Part shown: positions 24,814 to 32,727 of the stretch, piece by piece
Layout of the letters: every line of letters begins with the position of its first letter
Numbering within the stretch: position 1 is the first letter of the stretch
Origin: Myxococcus sp. RHSTA-1-4
Lineage (GTDB): Bacteria > Myxococcota > Myxococcia > Myxococcales > Myxococcaceae
DNA length: 64,000 bases
Direction of reading: 5' to 3'
Assembly: GCF_020037125.1 (NCBI RefSeq)
Contig: NZ_JAIQDG010000028.1
Span: 1-64,000, forward strand
Position numbers and translations under genes: made by a program
The notes under the pieces: model-generated
The model's input: the letters and a program-made list of their open reading frames with translations, nothing else
What the model was told of the DNA's origin: nothing
The model's database searches: none

Positions 24814-27031
24814 CGCAGCAGCACCTCGACTCCCGGGGCCTCGCTCTTGACGCCTTCCATGGCACCCTCCCACCACCCCGGGTTCCCAGGCCCAAGCCTG
24901 CCCCCCTCGTAGACGAGACGGACCCGCTGGACCTGGACCTGCGCCCGCGTGCCTTCGGGGTTGAGAGTACGCCGACGGATGTTCAGAGTTCCGCCGTAAT
25001 AGCTCAAGGCGTCCCGCGCGTCCGCCAGCACCTGGGCATCCAGGAACTCCGGCTTCAGATGGCTCAGGTCCCGGCTCTTGCAACTGAAGGTCTCCACCAG
25101 AGGAGGCTGTCCCGGAGGCGGCCTCTCCTCGATGACGAGCACGTCCGCGTACCGCAGGCCCGTCTCCGGCTTCCACACCCCCACACGTGCGTCTCGATTC
25201 GCGGCACGTCGAAATCCTGGAGCCACTGGCGCTGCGCCCGGGGCAACTCCGCGTCCGCACGCAGCAGGTCCACCATGAGGCGCTCGAAGTCCAGCCCCCG
25301 GGCGAACAGCCCCCGCATCTCCCGGTAGCCCTCCCACCTCAGCGGTCCCTTCGTTGGCTGCCCCTGCTCCAGCTCCGCCAGCCGCCGCGTCCGGTACGTC
25401 ACATACTCGCTCCACAACACGGAGCCCTCGCGCACTCCCGGCGGCGGGGCGCCGAGCGTGGGGTGCTGCCGCTTCAGCAGCGCCACGTCCACAGGCAGCC
25501 TCGGGCCCGGCGCCTCCAGCTCCGCACGCCGCAACTTCTCCGCCAGCGCCTCTCGCGTGTACCCCGCCGCCTCCTGTACCCGCGCCGCGACGCCCGGCCC
25601 CTTCTCCGCGCTGCCTCGCGACAGCGTGGGCCCCGCCCGCTGCCCCTTCGCCTCCGTCAGCCACGCCTGCGCCTTGCCCGCGTTGCCACGCGCCTCGTGC
25701 AGGGCCGCCGCCCCTGCCTCGCCCCACTCCGCCACGAGCAGGGCACTCTCCCGGCTCGCCTGGAGGCGCCGGGCCAGTTCTCCCACCGCGCCCCGGCCCA
25801 GCCTCGCCTCCAGCCGCGCCAACACTCCCTTCAGTGCCTCCAGGTGGGGCGCCAACGTAGAGAGCCGGACTCCCTCCCGCCCGGCAATGGTTCCTTCACG
25901 CACGTACCGCGCGCCCCGCCCTCCCGCGTACAGCCCCACCATCAGCGCCGCGGGCGCAAGCTCTCGTGTCGCCTGCTCGTACTCCCCCGCCGCCAACGCG
26001 CCCACTCCCTGCAACGTCCCCGCCGCCAGGTGGTAGAAGCCCACCGGAACGCCGAACGTCAGGTGATCGAAGCTCCCCAACGCCACGCTTCCCGGCGAGA
26101 AGCGCTCCACCATCAACGACCGCTCCACCTCGTGCAGCGCCTGCTGGTAGGCGGGCGGCAGTTGCGCGCGCTTCGCGCTGAAGTCCACGTACCGGGACTC
26201 GGCCAGCACGGGCGCGGTGGCGAGCGCATCCCGTCCAGCGCGGCCCAGCCCTCGCAGCACGTCCCCGGCTCGCTCGTCCCTGTCTGGAAAGTGCGCGAGC
26301 TTCAGGCCCCGCCCCTCCAGTTCCTCGCGGACGGCGGCCATGCGCCCCAGCGTTTCGCCAAGTTGCTTCTGCTGGGCCAGCAGCCGCACCACCTCGCGCA
26401 CCTCGTCGTCGAAGGCGGAGTGGAGGATGAAGAGGACGAAGACCTCGGCAAAGGGGACGCCGTACTTCTCCGTGGCGGTGACGAGGAAGGCGGCGCGCTT
26501 GCGGGCCAGCACCTCCGACGCCTTCGCGTCCAGCAGCGGCCCCAGCGCGCCCAGCCGCACCGCGTCCCAATCCGTCAGGGACTCCACCAGCCGGGGCATG
26601 TCCACGGTGCGCTGTAACGCCACGAAGTCGGCGGGCGAGGCGCACGCCAGGAAGGGGGCCAGCACCTCCTCGCTGGAGCCCAGGCGCGGCCAGCCGGCAG
26701 ACACTCTTCCACCACAGGCAGCCTTTCCACTGGCCACCCTGGAGGGCCTCGTCGCTTCCACGGAGGTGCCGTGCTCACGCGCTGGCTGGCGGCGGTGCAG
26801 CCGCTGCGACACGACCTCCTCCTCGGAGGCATCGCCCGCCACCTTCCATCCTCCTGTCGTCAGAGACAGGCGCGGACCAGACGCCAGGGCGCGGTGAGAC
26901 GACGACGAGGCACAGCCCGTGGACAGAATGGCGGCGGCCAGCAGCAGGCACGCCCACCCATGAACCCAGGCCCCGACGCGTGGGGGCACCTCATTGCGAG
27001 GGCAATGCCGGGAAGCGCTGGCGTGCGGCAT
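24810..27031 (-). pseudogene. SitA-like polymorphic lipoprotein toxin, frameshifted before its C-terminal toxin region
   Basis: ATG 27031 opens a lipoprotein (LLLAAAILSTGC, lipid Cys about residue 40) with a long helical body (for example AEVFVLFILHSAFDDEVREV and GSVALGSFDHLTFGVPVGFY) of the type found in Myxococcus SitA toxins, which are passed between kin by outer-membrane exchange. In the body frame the reading runs to 25064 with a nonsense tail. In a second frame the C-terminal region continues as VGVWKPETGLRYADVLVIEE, then LVETFSCKSRDLS, to TGA at 24810. The break is at 25175-25188, in a run of TG and five G (minus strand GTGTGGGGGTGTGG). One missing G or a TG insertion explains it. The D...E...K arrangement suggests a nuclease, not proven. 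About 128 residues are lost in frame. Confidence 0.65.
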
Positions 27032-27098
27032 GGGGAGTCTCCATCCTGCGGCGCGGGCGTGAGCGCCACGCGAACGCCCGAAACGCCATTTTCGAGCA

Positions 27099-27127
27099 AA
27101 TACAGAAAGAAAAGACTCCACTGGCAA
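27099..27127 (-). promoter_or_regulatory. sigma70-like promoter of the sitA-like/immunity operon
   Basis: On the minus strand: -35 TTGCCA (27127-27122), a 17-base spacer rich in T, and -10 TGTATT (27104-27099), in the only AT-rich patch of the neighbourhood. The predicted start near 27092 gives a leader of about 60 bases to ATG 27031, which has GGAG 7 bases upstream. Confidence 0.6.
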
Positions 27128-27245
27128 GACGGCGGCACTTCCGCTCCCAGGTTGCCACCGCGGCTGGCGGTGGCCTGGACGGAGTACGAGGCACTCCTCG
27201 TTGCTTGGTGGCGCATGGCGTCGACGGCCCCCCCGGTCCCATACT

Positions 27246-27284
27246 GAAGGCCTGAGGGACATAATGGTGAGAACGCGCGTTCAC
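27246..27284 (-). pseudogene. possible 5' remnant of a DUF4238-type gene
   Basis: A GTG at 27284 would start VNARSHHYVPQAF, which resembles the characteristic N-terminus of DUF4238 proteins (HHYVPQ-F). After this the frame has no family similarity. The rest of the 400-base stretch 27032-27430 holds the toxin promoter and otherwise nothing I recognise. Thirteen residues are thin evidence. Confidence 0.2.
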
Positions 27285-27430
27285 CGCCCGCGCCAGCAGG
27301 GAGCCCTTCTCGGAGTCGCGCACCGGCGCGCCTTCACTTCACGCAGCCTGGCAATGGACTTTCCCGTACGCCTCCTGCGCAACATCAGCCCCCTCCTGCA
27401 ACCGCGCCCTCCTCCGCTCGCTCCGTCCGG

Positions 27431-28318
27431 CTACGCGACGTTGGGTGGGAGGTATCTGCTCAGCAGGGGACGCAGGCGGCTGCGCACCTCGTCGGGGATG
27501 CGGGCCCGGTCGGTGCTGATGGCCATGGCCAGCGCGGAGTCACAACGGCACGAGGGCCGGGACTCGGCGAGGCGGGGCAGCGCGCGGCGGATGAGGGCGG
27601 CACCGCTGGCGGTGACGAGCTGGAGGTGGTGGGAGACCTGAGACAGGTGGTCCTCGTGCGACTGGCCCGCGGGAAGGGGCCGCCACGAGTCGTAGTCCGT
27701 GGGCAGCGCCACGAGGGCGTAGTGCATCTCCGCCTCGCGCGCGAGCCGGGCCTCGGGCATGGCCGTCATGCCGACGAGGTCCCCGCCCCAGGCCTGGTAC
27801 AGGAGGCTCTCCGCGCGGGTGCTGAGCGAGGGCCCCTCGACGCAGACGTAGGTGGCCTCGGTGTGGACGGTGGGGCCATTCGGGTGGGCGGCGTTGGCCA
27901 GCACCTGCCGCAGGGTGGAGCAGAAGGGCGAGGCCAGCTCCACGTGGACGGCGACGTCGTCGTAGAAGGTGCAGGGCCGGCGGTAGGTGCGGTCGATGAC
28001 CTGGTCCGGCAGGACGAGCTGGAGCGGCTGGAGGTGCTCGCGCAGGCTGCGCACGGTGCCGGTGGCGAGCACGTGGGTGACGCCCAGCAGCTTCATGGCG
28101 AAGAGGTTGGCGCGGTAGGGGGAGCGGGTGGCGTTGAAGACGTGGCCCCGGCCGTGGCGGGAGACGTAGACGACGGGGACGCCGTCCACCTCGGTGGTGA
28201 TGATGGGGCCGGCGTGGGGGCCGAAGGGGGTCTCCAGCGTGTGGGATTCCCCCCGACCGTGGACTCCCAGTGCCAGCCCGAGTCCGTGGCTCCCGATGAT
28301 GCCCACCCTGACAGCCAT
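27431..28318 (-). CDS. MTAP/PNP-family nucleoside phosphorylase
   Basis: 295 residues from ATG 28318 with AGAGGAGG 5 bases upstream. It has the type-I phosphorylase pattern of 5'-methylthioadenosine phosphorylase: VGIIGSHGLG, YVSRHGRGH, LATGTVRSLRE, the substrate-binding CVEGPSLSTRAES, and VGMTAMPEARLARE. The enzyme cleaves methylthioadenosine, methylthioinosine or another purine nucleoside with phosphate, for purine and methionine salvage. The usual GGSGL phosphate loop reads GSHGLG here. Which nucleoside it uses cannot be set from sequence. Confidence 0.85.
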   Translation of the reverse strand: MAVRVGIIGSHGLGLALGVHGRGESHTLETPFGPHAGPIITTEVDGVPVVYVSRHGRGHVFNATRSPYRANLFAMKLLGVTHVLATGTVRSLREHLQPLQLVLPDQVIDRTYRRPCTFYDDVAVHVELASPFCSTLRQVLANAAHPNGPTVHTEATYVCVEGPSLSTRAESLLYQAWGGDLVGMTAMPEARLAREAEMHYALVALPTDYDSWRPLPAGQSHEDHLSQVSHHLQLVTASGAALIRRALPRLAESRPSCRCDSALAMAISTDRARIPDEVRSRLRPLLSRYLPPNVA

Positions 28319-28419
28319 GTGCCTCCTCTTGGCGCGTGCGCCGCGCCCTCGCGGAGGCGGACCATAGCGCGGGCCCCTGTCACAGGGAGGCGAGAAGACT
28401 GGTAGTTTTCGCAATCGCC

Positions 28420-29301
28420 ATGCGTGCCTTCCTGCTACTCGCCCTGACCCTCTCCGCCGGCTCCGCCGCCGCGGCCGCTCCCTCCGGCTGCCAGGAGGAC
28501 TACTCCACGTGCAAGGAGGACTGCACCATCGAGTACGGCGGCAACAGCCGACACCTCAAGAAGCTCACCCTGTGCTTCGCCGACTGCCAGGAGAACCTGG
28601 ACCTGTGCGCTGACCGGCACTCCTCGCTGAAGGGCCTGCCGCCCGGGGTGGCGGAGGATGTGCGCCCCAGGCGGAGGGCCGAGCGGGAAGAAGCAGAGGA
28701 GCGGAAGGGGAAGAAGAAGACCAAGGAGGAGGACCCCTGGGCGGATGAGGCGCCCGCGCCCGCCAGGAAGCGCAATCCGGACGACCCGTTTGGTTACGAC
28801 GAGCCGGCCAACGCGAAGGGTGGGGAGGGACGGAGGGATTCGTACCGGGCGTCGGAGTCTCCGAAGGAGGAGATTCCGCCGGCGCCCGACGCCGCGCCCG
28901 TCACGGGAGCGAGAGCGACATCGAGCCGCGCGCACGCGGAGGAGAGCGTGTCGGGGGCCTCGGCGGATGGCACGCAGCGCACGGGGTACCGCGCTTCGGA
29001 GGCGAAGAAGAGTCCCGAGGTGTCGCTGGGGCTGGAGGATGAGGAGCCGGTGGAGGGGAAGTCCGAGCCGGAGCCTGAGCCCGTGGCGAAGAAGCCGGAG
29101 CCGAAGGCCGCGCCGGTGAAGGAGGCCCCCGAGGCCGCCGCCAGCAGCGAAGAAAAGGACCCACTGCTGGATTCGGAGCCGGCCGTCCTGGCAGCGCCCC
29201 CGCCCACGAAGAAGCCCGCGACCACCACGGCGCCTCAGCGCCCGGCGCCGCCCCCGGAGCCGAAGAAGGACATCTCCGAGTGGGACCCGAACGGGGACTG
29301 A
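28420..29301 (+). CDS. secreted Cys- and Lys/Glu-rich protein of unknown function
   Basis: 293 residues. A signal peptide (MRAFLLLALTLSAGSAAAA) is followed by a short compact Cys-rich part (CQEDYSTCKEDCTIEYGG ... CFADCQENLDLC), then over 200 residues of low-complexity charged sequence (RRRAEREEAEERKGKKKTKE; EPEPEPVAKKPEPKA) ending SEWDPNGD. Six Cys in the first 60 mature residues could form disulfides or a metal site. No family is recognised. It is divergent from the phosphorylase. There is no clear Shine-Dalgarno at ATG 28420. Confidence 0.7.
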   Translation: MRAFLLLALTLSAGSAAAAAPSGCQEDYSTCKEDCTIEYGGNSRHLKKLTLCFADCQENLDLCADRHSSLKGLPPGVAEDVRPRRRAEREEAEERKGKKKTKEEDPWADEAPAPARKRNPDDPFGYDEPANAKGGEGRRDSYRASESPKEEIPPAPDAAPVTGARATSSRAHAEESVSGASADGTQRTGYRASEAKKSPEVSLGLEDEEPVEGKSEPEPEPVAKKPEPKAAPVKEAPEAAASSEEKDPLLDSEPAVLAAPPPTKKPATTTAPQRPAPPPEPKKDISEWDPNGD

Positions 29302-29385
29302 AAGTGAAAAGACTTCAGGGCTTTGTCCTTCGGTTCAAAGCTCTTCTTCTTGCCTGCGGGCGCTCGGCGCGGGGGCTCCCTTCGC

Positions 29386-29610
29386 TCACCGCAGCGCCGC
29401 TTCGAGCGCGCCGACCACGCGGCGGACGCGCTGCACCTGACGCAGCTCCTTGTGGAACACCAGGAACACGGGGATGGACGGCAGCGGCAGCAGCCCGGCG
29501 AGGCTGATGAGGAGGACCGCCATGCCCAGGCGGAACAGCAGGGCCTGACTGCTGAGCTTCCGGGCCACCAACCGGATGGGGTCCTTCCCGACGGGAGTCT
29601 GTGCGCTCAT
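29386..29610 (-). CDS. small membrane protein
   Basis: 74 residues from ATG 29610. A hydrophobic hairpin-like pair (LFRLGMAVLLISLAGLLPLP and IPVFLVF) is followed by a basic tail (HKELRQVQRVRRVV). No family is recognised. The Shine-Dalgarno is weak, so the evidence is mainly that the frame makes a sensible membrane protein in an otherwise empty stretch. Confidence 0.5.
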   Translation of the reverse strand: MSAQTPVGKDPIRLVARKLSSQALLFRLGMAVLLISLAGLLPLPSIPVFLVFHKELRQVQRVRRVVGALEAALR

Positions 29611-29785
29611 GGCCTGGCCGGGCCCCGCCTCGAGCGGCGAACAGATGAACCGAGCCCCCTCCTCGAGACGGAGTCGCGGAGCGGTGGATGTGACGCGCCG
29701 CCCAGGGGGGCCTCATCGAGCGCTCGTTCGCCGAGGTCACAACCGATACGCGCGGCTCCTTCCACATCAGGAGGAGGGACATCAC

Positions 29786-30151
29786 ATGAGAAGGAATCTT
29801 CAGCGGGCCGCCATGCTGGCGGGAATGCTCGCGGCGGGCGGAGTCATGGCCCAGGCAGTGAAGAACTTCACGTTGGACAACAAGATAGGGGTGACCCTCG
29901 CGAGGGTCTATATTTCGCCCACCCTCGACAATGATTGGGGCCAGGATGTGCTGGGCCGCGATGTCTTGCGGCACGGAGAGTACGCTCCCATCGTGTTCTC
30001 ACCCCTGAACCAGCTTTGTGTCTACGACATCAAGGTCGAGGACATCAGCAGCAACGAGTTGGTGTGGAGCGGCATCGACCTGTGTGAGGTCTCGGTCGTC
30101 ACCCTGCTCTACGACCCGGTCTCGGGCGAGGGCTTCGCGGACACCCGGTAG
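29786..30151 (+). CDS. small secreted protein
   Basis: 121 residues with an excellent ribosome-binding site (AGGAGGAGGG) 7 bases before ATG 29786. The signal peptide ends near GGVMAQA. The mature part contains KNFTLDNKIGVTLARVYISP and DNDWGQDVLGRDVL, and two Cys (NQLCVYD and IDLCEVS) that could form a disulfide. This pattern is shared by small periplasmic proteins of unknown role in several proteobacteria. It probably folds as a beta sandwich. No partner gene is evident. Confidence 0.75.
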   Translation: MRRNLQRAAMLAGMLAAGGVMAQAVKNFTLDNKIGVTLARVYISPTLDNDWGQDVLGRDVLRHGEYAPIVFSPLNQLCVYDIKVEDISSNELVWSGIDLCEVSVVTLLYDPVSGEGFADTR

Positions 30152-30209
30152 CGCTGACTTCGGCCGTCAGGCCGTGGGGGCCACGGCCTCCCCGGCGGCG
30201 TCCGTGTGG
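30151..30209. repeat. 59-base direct repeat, copy 1
   Basis: Matches 32669-32727 at 54 of 59 positions without gaps, offset 2518 bases. Copy 2 contains the last codons and stop of the acyltransferase gene; copy 1 preserves the same stop (30167-30169) and the C-terminal HTDAAG-VAPTA reading. Confidence 0.85.
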
Positions 30210-30238
30210 CGGAGCAGGGTGAAGGTGTAGAGTTTGTG
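30167..30238 (-). pseudogene. remnant of a second acyltransferase gene (3' end)
   Basis: Read on the minus strand this encodes KLYTFTLLRHTDAAGEAVAP and stops at 30167. The last part corresponds to the acyltransferase C-terminus (HTDAAGKAAAPTA), while YTFTLLR matches its internal VYTFTLFR: 30210-30230 and 33271-33291 agree at 20 of 21 bases. A former gene copy thus appears to have lost about 550 bases between these segments and everything upstream. Confidence 0.65.
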
Positions 30239-31178
30239 AAAGACATTCAGGCTGTCCGCGCGGGCCATTGGCGTACGGGCGGGGAGGTCGAACCTTGCCG
30301 CTCCCATGACAGGAAAGCCCCCTTCCCCTCCATGGCGCGCCCAACGGCTCGTCCGCCTGAGTCTCTTGTTGAGTTCGCTCGTCCTCGCCTGCAGCCCCGG
30401 TGTCCCCCCCGACGACGAGGAAGCAGCGGGCTCCGGAGCGGATTCTGTCGTTCCCGCCGGAGCGACAGTCGTCACCTTCACCTTCGCGGACACGAACAAG
30501 AGTCAGACGGTGGTGGGGCCGCTGTTCGCGAAATATGGGATGCGCTCCACCTTCCATCTCAACAGTGGGCGAATCGGCCGCGGCAGCGGCGACCTCTCGC
30601 TGGAGGACGTGCGTGCGCTCGCGGCAGCGGGACATGAGATTGCCAGCCACACCATCGACCACGTGAGGCTGGACGAGGTGTCCCTGGCGGAGGCACGGCA
30701 CCAGATATGTGACGACCGGGCCCAGCTGATGGCGCTGGGCTTCCCGGTCACCTCGTTCGCCTATCCCTCCAGCTCGGACACCCCCGAGGCGCGGCAACTC
30801 GTCATCGAGTGCAACTTCAACAGTGCCCGGGCCACCGGTGGCATCAAGAATCCGTATGGCTGCTCCAGCTGCCCCCTGTCGGAGAGCATCCCCCCGGCGG
30901 ACCCGTTCATCATCCGCACGCCGCAGTCCATCCAGAGTGACTGGACGCTCGCGGACCTGCAGAGCCTCGTCCTCCAGACCGAGGGGGCAGGCGGAGGTTG
31001 GATCCAGATTTCCCTGCACAAAATCTGTGATGGCTGCGACACGTACTCCATCCGGGAGCCGCTGCTGGATGCCTTCCTGGCCTGGCTCGCGCCGCGCACC
31101 TCCCGGGGCACGTTCGTGCTGACCACACATGAAGTCATTGGCGGGGCGGTGAAGCCTCCCGTCCGCAGCGATGGCGGG

Positions 31179-31283
31179 ACCTTCGACGCTGGCACCTTCG
31201 ACGCTGGCACCTTCGATGCGGGAGTCCCCGACGCGGGAGTCCCCGACGCGGGAGTCCCCGACGCGGGAGTCCCGGACGGCGGG
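31179..31283 (+). repeat. 15-base tandem repeats encoding (F/V)(D/P)DAG linker
   Basis: About three units of ACC-TTC-GAC-GCT-GGC type followed by four units of GTC-CCC-GAC-GCG-GGA type encode TFDAG and VPDAG repeats. They form an acidic flexible linker between catalytic and carbohydrate-binding domains and could change length by slippage. Confidence 0.85.
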
Positions 31284-31777
31284 ACGGGAGGCGTGAATTT
31301 GCTGCGCAACGCGTCGCTGGAGACAGACGCGGACTCGGACAATGTTCCCGACTGCTGGAGGCGAGTGAATACCGGCTCCAGTTCGGGAGGATGGAGCCGC
31401 ACGCCGGACGCCCACTCGGGAAGCTGGGCGCAGACGGCCCGCATCTCGAGCCTCTCCAGCGGTGCGGACCGCAGGCTCATCGTCTTCCAGGACACGGGCG
31501 TCTGCGCGCCCGCGGTGATGCCGGGGCATACCTACCGGGTGTCCGCCTGGTACAAGACGGCCGGGCGCGCCGGCTTCGTCACCGCCTACCGAACCTCCAG
31601 CGGCTGGGTGCCGTGGGTGAGCGGCCCGGACCTGCCCGCCAGCTCCACGTACCGGCTGGGTGAGTGGACAACACCGCCAGTGCCCGCGGGCGCGCTCAAT
31701 CTCGGCATCGGCCTGGCATTGCGCAGCGCCAGCAGGCTCACCATGGACGACTTCAGCCTCGTGGACCTGTCCGTGGG

Positions 31778-31789
31778 CCCCCCCCCCCC
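31778..31789 (+). repeat. poly-C tract (12 C) at reading-frame break
   Basis: A homopolymer of twelve C inside the deacetylase gene. Ten or thirteen C would keep the 30306-32578 frame open. Tracts of this length are prone to slippage in replication and also to sequencing error. Confidence 0.9.
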
Positions 31790-32668
31790 GCGAGCCTTCG
31801 CGTGCTGGCGCCCAATGGAGGAGAGACCCTCACCGCCGGCTCCACGTATGACCTCCGCTGGGAGAGCACCGGCTCCTGGCCCACGGTGAGCCTCGCGTAC
31901 TCGACCGACCTGGGGTCCACCTGGAGCACCGTCGTCGCGGCCGCGCCCAACACGGGCCGCTACAGCTGGCCGGTGCCGACCGCTCCGACGGCGCAAGGTC
32001 TCATCCGCGTCTCCAGCACCGAGGAGCCCTTCCTCTCGGACACCAGCGACGCGGCCTTCACCATCGGCACCGCGCCCACCACCGGGACGGTCATCCCCGA
32101 GGGAGCCATCTGGAAGTACTTCGCGAGCGGCGCGGACCCGGGCGCGAGCTGGAACCTGCCCTCCTTCGATGATTCGGCCTGGCCCTCGGGGCCGGCGGAG
32201 CTGGGCTATGGCGATGGCGACGAGGCCACCGTGCTGCCTCGGACCTCGCCCTCGCAGAGCAGCGTGTACTTCCGCCACGAGTTCACGCTGGCGGGTCCCA
32301 TCTCCGCGGCCAGCGTGACGGTGCGCCATGACGATGGCGTGGCCATCTGGCTGAATGGCTCGCTCGTCTTCAGCGCGAACATGGCCGATGGGCTGGCGCA
32401 CGCGGAATATGCGAGCGCCTCGGCGGAGAATGCCACGCTCACGACAGCCCTCCCCGCGAGCGCCTTCGTGGTGGGGGAGAACACCATGGCGGTCATGGTG
32501 AAGCAGGTGGGGCCCACGTCGCCGGACCTCTCCTTCCGGCTGAGGCTCGACGTCACCGGGTCGGCGGCCGGCCCCTGAGGGAAGCAGAACCAGGAAATAC
32601 ACGACCCGTCCGACAACAACGACAGCAGGTATGGACGGCGTGCCGGCGTGGCACTGCCGGTGCTTCCA

Positions 32669-32727
32669 GCGCTGGCTTCGGCCGTCAGGCAGTGGGAGCC
32701 GCGGCCTTCCCGGCGGCGTCCGTGTGG
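32669..32727. repeat. 59-base direct repeat, copy 2
   Basis: Covers the 3' end of the acyltransferase gene, including its stop at 32685-32687. See copy 1 at 30151-30209. Confidence 0.85.

Larger units (their letters stand above)
30306..32578 (+). pseudogene. lipoprotein polysaccharide deacetylase-like protein interrupted at a C12 tract (frameshifted or phase-variable)
   Basis: The first frame (30306-31889) encodes a lipoprotein (lipobox LVLAC), a NodB-like deacetylase domain (about 55-275; His115 and His119 in SHTIDH, then FAYPSSSDTPEA), a DAG-repeat linker (31179-31283), and a carbohydrate-binding domain (NLLRNASLETDADSDN to MDDFSLVDL). At C12 (31778-31789) the frame is lost and stops at 31889. 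One extra C (or two fewer) restores ASLRVLAPNGGETLTAGSTY and a further 260 residues: an Ig-like domain and a galactose-binding-like domain, ending at 32578. The motif-1 TFDD reads TFAD (Ala61), so the catalytic-base Asp is missing. A paralogue at 52890-54203 keeps FDDG and lacks the tail. Confidence 0.7.

Noticed and set aside
31179..31283. CRISPR-like array
   Set aside because: 15-base units without spacers, in frame with a protein linker.
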